From Neonectria sp. B-13 (taxonomy: Eukaryota > Ascomycota > Sordariomycetes > Hypocreales > Nectriaceae), in the NCBI GenBank assembly GCA_002682825.1, contig NOKP01000031.1, forward strand, positions 472,639 to 536,638: a stretch of 64,000 bases of DNA. The letters are read 5' to 3'. Shown here in pieces: positions 53,337 to 63,410 of this stretch. A program made the position numbers and the translations under genes. The notes beneath the pieces are model-generated. The model ran no database searches, was not told the DNA's origin, and saw nothing but the letters and a program-made list of their open reading frames with translations. Position 1 is the first letter of the stretch. Every line of letters starts with the position of its first letter.

Positions 53337-55058
53337 AGAACCATCCAAGTACCCACTCTTTTCTTCCCAATCACTTCAACCGACGCATGCACGTCGAATG
53401 GCCACTGTTCGACACGACTCAACACCGTGCGACCACACCAATATCATAATATATATGAACTCATTTAAAACCTGGACAGAAGCACTGAACTCATTTGCTA
53501 TCATTCACTTGGTTATACAAAACTACCCTTTGCGCATTACTAGATCATGACCTACGTTGCTCACCACAACTTCCTGATCCACTTGGTCATTCAACCTGCC
53601 CCAGGCCTACCCTATACCTCTAGGTTAGACTCGACCATCACACAAAAATGGCTTCTCAAATATTAACGTAGTTCCATAAGGGAGTTACTCAATATATGTT
53701 TATATTCGTAATGCTATTTTTGGTCCTACTACAAGAGTAGTATGTATACTTTTGTTAACATTACACGGCATGCGCGTGACACTGACCCTCTCTCCGGAAC
53801 AAAGTAGTCAAGGAGCAATCACGAAAACCTGGAATTGTAACAACAGTTGACTCCCATCGATAAAACACCAAACACTGCAGTGCATAGACCATAAAATGGT
53901 AAACGGCCAGTTCCCTCTATGGTGTTCGTCAACCGATATTAAAGATCTTCCTGGTGACTCAAGTCTGGAAATAGAGAAGGAATTTAGTGAGCTTGAGTCG
54001 CATCTCGGAGTATGTCGGTATCCCGAATCGAAACCCAAGTGGAATCGTAGAAAGAGCTAGCTTCTCGCACCCTGGCTCAATCTCGGCTCAGTAGTGCATC
54101 GGCCTGACTTAGCTCTCATTAGCTTTCTGCTCACCCTTTCCTTACCCTAAGCAGTTCTCCACGCACACTTAGAACCTCTAAGATAATCACTTGTTAATAT
54201 GTAAGTCGACGTTACAACGTCTTGATGTATGTAATGGCGAGAGAGGGAGACTTGTAGAATATCTATCTGAATGGCTAATTAGATGAGTGTTCCGCTCAGA
54301 GATGCCGATTTCTGGCCCAGACCACATCCTGACACTCGGTGAAGGAAGAGATCATACACCAACAACCTTAAGTAAATCCCTTCTCACCCGCACGCCTAGA
54401 TCATCTCTCTTTATCTTCAAAACGAAGTAAAATTATGGGGAGCCACTGGCATTGATGACGACATACCCAAAATTAAGTAACAGGGATCTTTTGAAGTCGC
54501 CTATGACGTGTTTGGAGACATCTTGCATGCGGCTGAGATGGGACGATTCTGGTCGCCGGTGGAGCTGTCAACCCAAACTTGGTACGAGCCGTAAAGCACG
54601 TGCATAAACGAGACATGTCAGCTGAAAAACTCTTGGCTGAAGTGGTCGAGACGAACAATTTATCCTGTTTCCATTCGAAAATTGTGGTTAGGCGGCTACT
54701 CAGGCCACTTGCCACAGTATCGAGACAAAAGGCCGAATTGGGCTCTCGGAACTCGGCTCCAGATTCTCCAATACGACGTGCAGGGGAGCTACCAGCGAAC
54801 AGTGGGTCGAGGTGCAGGAGAATGCCCTAAATTTAGGACGAGTTGGCGTGATCGTCGATTGACCAGCCAACGAGGAGGCTGGAAGCGCTGATGCCCCTGT
54901 CCCAGTGAATCTCCCTCACCGACTGGTGTGCCTATTTTGCGAGCTCCGGCGTTACGAGCCTGGAATCCCCACGTCTAAATTTGGAGGTTGGTGGGGTGGT
55001 GCCCTTCCCGGAAATCCGGCCATTTGGCGCGCGTTCACGCTGTCGGTTGCTCCGGATA

Positions 55059-55164
55059 TGCCAAATGCGGAGCCATGTGCCAAATGCGGAGCCATGGCAG
55101 GGGCATTTGGCGTGTTTCAGGCGGCTCTTTTGAGGCTTTCCAGCGGCTCTTTGGAGGCTTTCCA
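55059..55164. repeat. Two adjacent tandem duplications (19 bp and 22 bp)
   Basis: A 19-mer, TGCCAAATGCGGAGCCATG, occurs twice without gap (55059-55077, 55078-55096). Then a 22-mer starting GCGGCTCTTT occurs twice (55121-55142, 55143-55164, one mismatch) with the start of a third copy after it. Recent slippage duplications or remains of an element. Confidence 0.7.
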
Positions 55165-55306
55165 GCGCCTCTTTTGGCCGCCGAGTGACCTCTGGGCGCG
55201 TACCAACCGCCGGGTCTCAGGCCGGCGATGGAGCTGACAACTTGAACTGACGGTATCGTCACAGTACGAAGCGAAATCAGGATGTGAGCAGATCTTGAGC
55301 CGTAGA

Positions 55307-55342
55307 TACAGGTCGTCGTACAGGTCTTCGTACAGGTCTTTA
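55307..55342. repeat. 12-bp triple tandem repeat
   Basis: Units TACAGGTCGTCG, TACAGGTCTTCG and TACAGGTCTTTA. On the minus strand they would read as a (D/E)DLY repeat in an 83-codon open frame (55117-55368), but I have no other support for that frame. Confidence 0.7.
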
Positions 55343-55760
55343 GACAAGCAAACCCTGCATCGATGCAAACCCTACCTCCATGCAGTTCAATACGACTCGG
55401 CCCGTGTTGGGCCGTGAATCCGCGATGAGCTTTCTACGACGTGCCTTCTCCACGAGGCCACACGGGTACGAGCACCACTTAAGCAGGCGCGTGGAGTTGG
55501 GTCTGCAAATACCATCGAATCTCGAGCCCCTCATAAATTCATATCCCAGTCGGGAGCCGTGGTTGGTTGCTGGTCAGATCTGCAGGGCGGCCCCTTCTCG
55601 ACCCACCACTCGTATCGCCGGCCAGCGCTTAACGGCGCGTCGCCAACACCAGGTCACTATTTGCAGAAACTCGTATTCCTAGACCAAATTTTGGGCGGCT
55701 CGACAGTTGGTGACTGTAAACAACGGGTTGGCAGATCAAAATACTTTTCCGTCTCGTTCT

Positions 55761-55766
55761 TATAAA
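55761..55766 (+). promoter_or_regulatory. TATA box of the GPI-protein gene
   Basis: TATAAA 146 bp before ATG 55907, followed by a CA/CT-rich leader typical of strongly expressed fungal genes. Confidence 0.45.
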
Positions 55767-55906
55767 CAAGTTCGTCCCGAAAGTTTCAATATGTTTCATC
55801 ACCACTCACCACTCACCACTCTTCCAACCTCACAACCACCCTTCAACCCACACTCGCTCACACCCACCTTCAAACCACACTCGCTCACAAATCACCAATA
55901 TTTACC

Positions 55907-58900
55907 ATGAAGGGCCTTCTGGTCTTTTCCGCCCTGGCGGCGGGTATGGCCAACGCCTCCGTACTGCATTACAACAACACATCTGTTGACTCTAAGCCGC
56001 AATACTCGGAGATTGGAGTAACATCCACCTCAGTCGAGTCTATCTCTTCTCAGCAGCTCACCACTTCAGTCGAGTCTGTTTCTACCGAGGAACTCACTAC
56101 TTCAGTCGAGTCTTTGTCTACTCAGGAGCTTACCACTTCAACCGTTTACACCACACAAATCCGGACTGTCACTCATTGCGCTCCTGAGGTGACCAACTGC
56201 CCGCAAAAGCCTTCTATCGTTACCGAAACCATCGCCATCTCAACCACTGTCTGTCCCGTTACTGAGGTTGTCTCTCAACCTACCACCGAGGTCGCTGAAA
56301 CTTCCTCGGAAGCGTCTGAAACATCCACAGAAGTCTCTACATCGCACGTGTATGAGACTCCTCAGAACACACCAACAACGCTCGCTACTCTTTCTACCCT
56401 CTCTGATCACTCCAGCGGAACAGCCAAGGGGCTTACCACTACTGCCGTCTCTTCCCTCTCTGGGTACTCCAGCGGAACAACTCAGGAGCTTACCACGTCG
56501 ACCATTTACACCACACAAATCCGAACTGTCACTCATTGTGCTCCCGAGGTGACCAATTGCCCGAATAAGCCTTCTGTTGTTACCGAGACCATCGCTATCT
56601 CGACCACCGTTTGTCCTGTAACTGAGGTTGCTGAAACCACTTCTGCGACCGAGGAGACTGACACTGAGTCCACTACCGTGGCCACCACTGCTGAGACCTC
56701 CGCCGAGACCACTGGCACTGAGATCACTGGCACCGAGACCACTGGCACCGAGACTGGCACCGAGTCCACTGGCGCTGAATCCACCGGCACCGAGTCCACT
56801 GGCACCGAGACCACTGGCGCCGAGTCCACTACTGAGACTACTGGCGCCGAGTCTACTGCCGAGACCACCGGCACTAAGTCGACAGAGACTCACCAGACAT
56901 CTATCAACTCTGAGACCTCTTTGTCCTCTGTGTCTGTCCACTCAGCCACCACCGAGGAGCTGACGACCTCAACCGTCTACACAACCCAGATCCGCACCAT
57001 TACATCTTGCGCTCCTGAAGTCACAAACTGCCCCAACACACCCCACGTCACTACTGAGACTATCGCCATCTCTACCACTGTTTGTCCTGTTACTGCGGTC
57101 ACAGAGACCACTTCTGGAACTGAGGCGACAGGAAGCACAAAGACCGAGGCGACAGAGACTCACCAGACATCTGTCAACTCTGAGACCACTTTGTCTGAGA
57201 CCTCCTTCTCTTCTGTCTCTGTCCATTCCGCCACCACCGAGTTGTTGACGACCTCAACCGTCTACACAACCCAGATCCGCACCATTACGTCTTGCGCTCC
57301 TGAAGTCACAAACTGCCCCAACACGCCTCACGTTACTACTGAGACCATCGCGATTTCGACTACGGTCTGTCCTGTCTCTGAGACGTCACAGGTTTCGGTG
57401 TCTACTCAAACGACACTGGAGACACGGACATCGCAGACATCTCAGGTCACTTCCGGAACTTCTCAGGCCACCTCACAAACGTCAAACACTGTGAAGACGA
57501 CTGAGACTGCCGAGACTGAGACAACTAGAACTGAGACTGCGAAGACCGAGACTGCAAAGACCGAGACCGAGACTACTGAGACTCAGACCGAGACTACCGA
57601 GACTCAGACCGAGACTACCGAGACTCAGACCGAGACTACTGAGACTCAGACCGCGAAGACCCAGACTGCGAAGACCACCGAAACCACTGAGACGGCCGAG
57701 ACTGCCACGACAACACCTGGTACCCAGTATACTAGCGAGTGGACAACTTCAACTGTTTACACCACGACGGTGCGAACCATCACTTCTTGCGCTCCTGAAG
57801 TCACAAACTGCCCCAACACTCCCCACGTTACTACAGAGACTATCGCTATCTCAACCACAGTCTGCCCTGTGACGGAGACTCCTAAGACTACAGTTTCCGT
57901 CCCGCGCACTTCCGAGACTGCCTCAGGAGTCTCTTCCGAGACCGGCTCCAAGGTCACTTCTGCGACCGTCTCCGAGGTCACTTCTGCTACCGGCTCTGAG
58001 CTCACTTCTGCGACCGGTTCCAAGTTCACCTCCAAGCTCACTACGAACAGCGAGTCTGAGACGCCTGTCACTAGCTATTGGACTACCTCGACTGTGTACA
58101 CAACTCAGGTCCGCACCATCACTTCTTGCGCACCTGACGTCACAAACTGTCCCGGCAAGCCTCACGTTACTACTGAGACTATCGCCGTCTCAACTACTGT
58201 CTGCCCTGTGACGGAGACACCCGAGACTACAGTTTCTGTTCCTCACACGGCCAAGACGACTGTCACCGCTCTTACGACACCCGGGAACTCCACTGGGCTG
58301 ATCTCCAAGACCATCTCCAAGACCATCTCACAACTCACTTCTCAGACCGCCTCCGGACTCACCTCCGAAACCTCCGTCACCTCCAAGGTCCCGACGAAGA
58401 GCGAATCTCAGATTGCTTCTACTACCGCCTGGAGCACCTCGACTATCTACACAACTCAGATCCGCACCATCACTTCTTGCGCTCCCGATGTCACAAACTG
58501 CCCTGGAAAGCCCCATGTCATCACTGAGACTATCGCTGTTTCAACCACAATTTGCCCGGTTACTGAGACGGCCGAGACAACACCCGAGGGCCACGAGTCT
58601 ACCGAAACGGAACACGAGACCACAGTGGTCAAGACAAACTCCGAGGGAGTCAAGACTACCGTCACTAAGCCGCCTCATCATGAGTCTACGAAGACTACCG
58701 CCGTGGGACCTAAGACCACCGAGGGACCTAAGACCACCGAGTGGACTACCTCCACCGTCTACACCACATACACTCAGGTCATCACCTCTTGCGCTCCCGA
58801 TGTTCCCGATTGCCCCAACGGGACCAAGGTGACCACAATTACTGTCCCAGTCTCTACCACGGTCTGCCCTGTTACCGCCGAAACGACTGAGATTGCCAAG

Positions 58901-60271
58901 GGTAGCACCAAGAAGGTTGAGTCCACGGTTACTCAGCCGCCTCACCATCAAACCACTCACTGGACCACCTCCACTGTCTACACCACTTACGTCCAGACCA
59001 TCACCTCTTGCGCTCCTGATGTTCCCAACTGCCCCAACGGAAGCAAGGTGACCACGGTTACTGTCCCAGTCTCGACCACTGTTTGCCCCGTTACCTCTGA
59101 AACTGCTGAGGCTGCCAAGACTACCAAGGTTGCCGAGACTACCAAGGCACCGCATCACCCCGGCACCACTCAGTGGACGACTTCGACAGTCTACACTACT
59201 TATGTTCAGACCGTCGTCTCTTGCCCCGCGGACGTTCCCAACTGCCCCGATCGCACCAAGGTTATTACCAAGACCGTCCCTCTGTCGACCACTGTCTGCG
59301 CCGTCACTACTAAGGCTCCTTACACCCGGCCTACTATTGTCGTCCCTGTCACTACGATCCACGTCCCCCATTACGCCAACACTACCCGGGTGGCTGCGGG
59401 GTCGACTACTAAGTGGACTACATCTACCATCTATGCTACTCAGACTCGCACTGTTTCTTACTGCGGGGCTAACGTTCCCTGCCCCAACGGTCCTTATGTC
59501 ACCACTGAGACGGTTGGTGTCTCGACAACCATTTGCCCAGTCACTGAAACAGCCCCTGCTCAGTTGACCTCGACGCTATACACCACCCAGTCCTACACCG
59601 TCACAAGCTGCGCCCCTGAGAAGCATAGCTGCTCGGTTGGCCAGGTTACATCTACAGTCTACCCCACTGGCACGACTTACATCTCTCAATGGAGTTCTGT
59701 AGTTCGACACACCTCGGTGGCCATTCCCACTTTCACAGGATCTGCCACTGGTAAGAACTCCACGGAGACTCCTGTTAAGCAGACTAGCACAACTAAGTTG
59801 CTTCCCGAAGAGTCCGCTACAACTGAGTCTGGGTATGAGACACCCACTTCTAAGGCTGGCTATGAACAACCCACTTCTTCCAAGGCTGGCTCTGAGAAAC
59901 CCACATCATCCAAGGCTGGCTATGAACAACCCACTTCTTCCAAGGCTGGCTCTGAGAAACCCACATCATCCACGGCTGCCTATGAACAGCCCACTTCATC
60001 CAAGGCTGTCTCTGAGCAACCTACTTCATCCACAGCTGCCTATGAGCAACCTACTTCATCCAAGGCCGGTTACGAACAACCCGCTGCATCTAAGCCCGCC
60101 TACCTCAACGACATCGAGAACAACGTCGTCCAGGCTGCCGCCGTTGAGACGAGCGCCTCTCCCGCCTCCACCTCTACCACCCCCGATCAAGCCACTGGTG
60201 CCGCTGGACGTGTTACCGGTGGCCTTGAATTGATGACCGCAGCATTTGCTGTTGTGGCTTTTTTCCTTTAG
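55907..60271 (+). CDS. Large repeat-rich GPI-anchored mucin-like cell-wall protein
   Basis: Single exon of 1,454 residues. The N-terminus MKGLLVFSALAAGMANASV is a clean signal peptide. The body has eleven copies plus one degenerate copy of a module of about 45 residues: (T/S)TSTVYTTQIRTITSCAPEVTNCP...TTETIAISTTVCPVTE, each with three cysteines at constant spacing. Modules are separated by Thr/Ser/Glu-rich linkers of very different length (for example repeated TETTETQ), probably heavily O-mannosylated. Near the end is a 10-residue repeat (GYEQPTSSKA). The C-terminus, GLELMTAAFAVVAFFL, is a GPI-attachment signal. Expected in the cell wall or plasma membrane, for adhesion or wall architecture. 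I do not know a named orthologue; the modules resemble those of other ascomycete wall proteins. Confidence 0.9.
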   Translation: MKGLLVFSALAAGMANASVLHYNNTSVDSKPQYSEIGVTSTSVESISSQQLTTSVESVSTEELTTSVESLSTQELTTSTVYTTQIRTVTHCAPEVTNCPQKPSIVTETIAISTTVCPVTEVVSQPTTEVAETSSEASETSTEVSTSHVYETPQNTPTTLATLSTLSDHSSGTAKGLTTTAVSSLSGYSSGTTQELTTSTIYTTQIRTVTHCAPEVTNCPNKPSVVTETIAISTTVCPVTEVAETTSATEETDTESTTVATTAETSAETTGTEITGTETTGTETGTESTGAESTGTESTGTETTGAESTTETTGAESTAETTGTKSTETHQTSINSETSLSSVSVHSATTEELTTSTVYTTQIRTITSCAPEVTNCPNTPHVTTETIAISTTVCPVTAVTETTSGTEATGSTKTEATETHQTSVNSETTLSETSFSSVSVHSATTELLTTSTVYTTQIRTITSCAPEVTNCPNTPHVTTETIAISTTVCPVSETSQVSVSTQTTLETRTSQTSQVTSGTSQATSQTSNTVKTTETAETETTRTETAKTETAKTETETTETQTETTETQTETTETQTETTETQTAKTQTAKTTETTETAETATTTPGTQYTSEWTTSTVYTTTVRTITSCAPEVTNCPNTPHVTTETIAISTTVCPVTETPKTTVSVPRTSETASGVSSETGSKVTSATVSEVTSATGSELTSATGSKFTSKLTTNSESETPVTSYWTTSTVYTTQVRTITSCAPDVTNCPGKPHVTTETIAVSTTVCPVTETPETTVSVPHTAKTTVTALTTPGNSTGLISKTISKTISQLTSQTASGLTSETSVTSKVPTKSESQIASTTAWSTSTIYTTQIRTITSCAPDVTNCPGKPHVITETIAVSTTICPVTETAETTPEGHESTETEHETTVVKTNSEGVKTTVTKPPHHESTKTTAVGPKTTEGPKTTEWTTSTVYTTYTQVITSCAPDVPDCPNGTKVTTITVPVSTTVCPVTAETTEIAKGSTKKVESTVTQPPHHQTTHWTTSTVYTTYVQTITSCAPDVPNCPNGSKVTTVTVPVSTTVCPVTSETAEAAKTTKVAETTKAPHHPGTTQWTTSTVYTTYVQTVVSCPADVPNCPDRTKVITKTVPLSTTVCAVTTKAPYTRPTIVVPVTTIHVPHYANTTRVAAGSTTKWTTSTIYATQTRTVSYCGANVPCPNGPYVTTETVGVSTTICPVTETAPAQLTSTLYTTQSYTVTSCAPEKHSCSVGQVTSTVYPTGTTYISQWSSVVRHTSVAIPTFTGSATGKNSTETPVKQTSTTKLLPEESATTESGYETPTSKAGYEQPTSSKAGSEKPTSSKAGYEQPTSSKAGSEKPTSSTAAYEQPTSSKAVSEQPTSSTAAYEQPTSSKAGYEQPAASKPAYLNDIENNVVQAAAVETSASPASTSTTPDQATGAAGRVTGGLELMTAAFAVVAFFL
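56131..59670 (+). repeat. Array of twelve cysteine modules within the GPI protein
   Basis: Each module is about 135 bp with Cys-x5-Cys-x17-Cys. Modules 1-7 have QIRT(V/I)T.CAP(E/D)VTNCP. Modules 8-10 have YVQTITSCAPDVPNCPNG-type sequence, module 11 diverges and module 12 lacks the full pattern. Modules 3-5 are almost identical at DNA level, pointing to recent duplication or gene conversion. Confidence 0.85.
59833..60100 (+). repeat. 30-bp in-frame repeat near the GPI protein C-terminus
   Basis: About nine units encode (A)GYEQPTSSK or AGSEKPTSSK variants in alternation; the first pairs are nearly identical in DNA. Likely variable in copy number between strains. Confidence 0.8.
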
Positions 60272-62698
60272 TTAGAATATCATGAGTTACGAATGGTAAT
60301 GAGTAGACAGACATAGTACGCACATAGATTGAAAATATATTCAGCGTTTCAACCCTTAAATCAGCGTTTCATTCTCGATTGGTGACTCAAAAAGCTGAAA
60401 TGGCTACAAGTAGTCGCTCCATCTACTTAGGTTCCCTTGCTATTTGCTTGTGCCATGTCTTCCCAGTAAAGATTGCATCGCTCTTGGCACCAATGAAGCA
60501 TTTCTATCATCATATTCCCATCGACCTATTGTCCAGGCGTAATATATGCCCACATCGAAAATATGAAAAGGAAATACGTGGGATACTGACAATACTGACT
60601 GTTAATGAGACTAATGCATTAAAGCAAGAATAATCAAGTCGAGGAACATCGCGCGTTTTATAAACATTTTCATACCCAACGTCAAAATAACCCCCAGCTC
60701 TGCTGTCAAGGTCATAAGCTAATGTGATGAGCAACTGGTAAAATTTGGATGACAAGACACAGTCCGATGGAATGTATTCGGATTTGTCACGCATCAGCAT
60801 TAATTGATTAGCAGTTCCTTCTCAGCGATACTGCTCACAGTGACTTTCTATCAGCCATTGAGAAAATTTAGAGTGTCTGAGCAGATGGAAGTCAAATCCT
60901 ATTGTCGAGCCGTGAGAGTATTCTTACCATTGAACAGGGCATATCGAAGTAGTTTATCCGCTCTTGCGATGCGGCTGCACGCTTCTCATCTAAAGTTCGC
61001 TCAAACCTGGTTTCTCTCCATCAGCGACTTATTAGCGGAATGCTCTTGCATGGCTTTTGGCCGCGGTCGCGAGGCTGACAATTGCTTATTGACCAGACAG
61101 TCAGAGATGCGTGGCAAGCGATACAACTGATCAGGGGAAAGAAGCAAGAAGAGTGGCGGGAAGGAAAATGCGAATGAGACCCTGGAGGTGCTTGTCTAGC
61201 ATCAGCAATAATTCCAAACTAGGTCACGTGGTAGACCTATTATGAGACAAAAGTCGAATAAGCGTGCTTTGGCAGCACTTCGGCTCGGATTCTGTTCGGC
61301 TTCAGCCCCCTTTAGCTTGGTCAGCTTGCCACTCAGCCCTCCCCCCAAGCAGCACACTATGCCACGTTGGTCGTTGTAAGACGAATCCTTTTCTTTTTAA
61401 GAAGCTTACAAACTAAACCTGAGAGATCCAAGGTTAAATTATCTCCTTTACAGGTCTGAGTAATCGGCATGGCAAATCAAATGGAATAATTTTGGGACAT
61501 AGGGTAATTCGAGTATTTTTTGAGGTCAATCACTTTACTCTTGAGATTCAGAGCTCAACCTGGCGGAAAATGACCTTTGGACACTATCATTACCGAATAG
61601 TTGCCCAAAGAGCTGTTTTATTCCCATTAGTAACATGAATCAATTCGGCTTACCAGAGAGAGGGTTTGATTGGAATCCTACTGGGCTGCAGCACGCTCGA
61701 CACCAGTGAATCTTCCATTTTTAGCCTTAGACCTGCAGAGGATCAGGTGCTAAAGTCAGGTGGCTCGCCTCAACAGTAGACTCAATAATTAGTGGGAAAT
61801 TGGTGACGGCCAGCCAGGTCACCGGCCAACTCCGTTTTACATGCAAGCCGGGCTTCATTTCCTCAAGCTCGGCGATTATTCTTCGCCGTTGTCGGCGATG
61901 TAAGATCTTATTTGATCTGCCCTTGAAAACGTCTAGCGTGGTTTTGCTTCCGATGGTTGCTGATGTGCACAGCCTCGTATATCTACTTGCAGAATTCAAG
62001 CACGTAATACCGCCGCACATTAGACAATGTGCAATGGAGCCGGATCGGCCATTTCCTTAGTAGCACAGAACACGGCAGGTGACCCAAGTATTGCATGTCT
62101 TGGGGCACCTCCACGAGGTTCTGGGCAACGATCGTGACTGACGCTATGGATTCTCGATCGTAGACAGAGCCTGATATTGACTGAATGTGCTTAGAATCAT
62201 TTGGAAGCATTCCACCCGCTGACAGAAACATGCATACACGAATCCTGCCTGACAAGCGGCCTCCTCGGCTTCGCTCCTCGCATCGATGATGCGATCGAGC
62301 CAACCAAGCAGGGCTATATTGTGGTCTGTCTTACAAAATGCCTGATTTAGATATTGTTCGAATTCGGCTCTACCGGAAAGAAGAACAGCTGCAGTCCTTC
62401 TCGTGGCTACGACTAGTAAGATCCATACCATACGCAACGTTGCTGTCTTGGAGGGTGCAGTGCGATATCAATCAGTCGCCGACACGACAGCAAGGATTCT
62501 CGGGGAATGGTTTATACGAACAAATTCCGTGTAGTTGTCGCCGTACAGTCAGACGGGGCGCATTCTCATCGCCGAATGCGATACTGCACTTTGCCAGGTA
62601 ATTGGAGCCAATGGCAACGCAGTGTGGCTAAGCAGACAGTCGGCGATTCTAAGATGCTAGCAGTCGATTTCTAGCCCGAGGCGGTGGCACTGTCGACA

Positions 62699-62797
62699 GC
62701 ACATTTTGGGCAAGACTCCAGCCCTTTTTGGGTAAGACTCCAGCCCATTCTAGGTAAGACTCCATCCAGCACATTCTGGGTAAGACTCCATCCAGCA
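62699..62797. repeat. Four tandem units of 22-26 bp containing GGTAAGACTCCA
   Basis: Units near 62699, 62720, 62742 and 62769 share ATTNTGGGTAAGACTCCA(TCCA). Each copy but the first carries GGTAAG, a perfect splice-donor word. About 600-700 bp upstream of the Kex2-repeat gene. No known element recognised. Confidence 0.6.
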
Positions 62798-63180
62798 CAG
62801 CCACCCCCGACATATAATTAACCAACACGCTAGAGATGCTGCGCAGCACCTAGCGCTGATCCGCTGGGAACATTGCCCTACTCGCCTTCCCGCATCTAGT
62901 TGGGGCGATTGACGGCTACGGCCGAGTGACGGCAATTTGGGTGGAATTAGGCTGGCCGCTTACTCGGTGCGCCTGAAAATAGCAGCACCAGCTACACGCG
63001 AGGCTTCCGGGAAGTCTATTGTCGTCGAGGCTGCCGATTTTGGGTGCCATGGTGAGAATGACCCAGGCTTGCACTGAGGCTTCGGTGATGCAAGCTGCGC
63101 CATCTGCCATCAAGCCTCGTGGAATCTTAGCACAGCGGCGATTTCAACATCAAGATGATGGTTTGGTGAAGGCTCGGAAG

Positions 63181-63188
63181 TATATAAG
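63181..63188 (+). promoter_or_regulatory. TATA box (TATATAAG) of the secreted repeat-protein gene
   Basis: 230 bp before ATG 63411 and followed by a CAT/CAC microsatellite (63221-63250) and a CA/CT-rich leader, which is the layout of a strongly transcribed fungal gene. Confidence 0.5.
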
Positions 63189-63410
63189 ATACTCACTGGT
63201 TCTACCTTGGAGTCAATTCTCATCATCACCATCACCATCACCATCACCACCAACATCCTCTTCTCCACCACTCCTCAACAACACTCTCACTCAACAACCA
63301 CTTCAATACAATCACAACCAAACCATTTAACTACATACCACACACAACCCTCAAACAACCCAGCATCTTTTTATTCTCTTTTCTCCTCAGTCTTTCATCC
63401 AGTCTTCAAC

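Larger units (their letters stand above)
52883..55906. other. Long gene-free stretch with several short repeats
   Basis: 3 kb with no supported gene. It contains copy B of the 30-bp dispersed repeat (53307-53336), an AT-rich part (53640-53770), exact and near-exact tandem duplications (55059-55164), a 12-bp triple repeat (55307-55342), and the promoter and CA-rich leader of the GPI-protein gene (55740-55906). Open frames such as 54579-54830 show nothing recognisable. Confidence 0.5.
60272..63410. other. Long gene-free stretch; weak coding hint at 61.7-62.4 kb
   Basis: 3.1 kb. On the minus strand, 62437-62144 and 62020-61727 are open in the same frame and contain protein-like runs (EFEQYLNQAFCKTDHNIALL, RSEAEEAACQAG, RIIAELEEMKPGLH), separated by two stops. 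A spliced gene or a decayed one is possible, but I could not identify a family or a clean intron. The tandem array at 62699-62797 and the promoter of the secreted repeat protein lie downstream. Confidence 0.4.

Noticed and set aside
54579..54891. Possible gene remnant in overlapping plus-strand frames
   Set aside because: No recognisable domain, no splice-compatible partner exon.
56240..59371. Long minus-strand open frames opposite the GPI protein (up to 276 codons)
   Set aside because: They mirror the Thr/Ser/Glu repeat codons; no signal peptide, motif or independent start.
63221..63250. CAT/CAC run considered as a short repeat array of a CRISPR or satellite kind
   Set aside because: It is a plain trinucleotide microsatellite in a CA-rich 5' leader.
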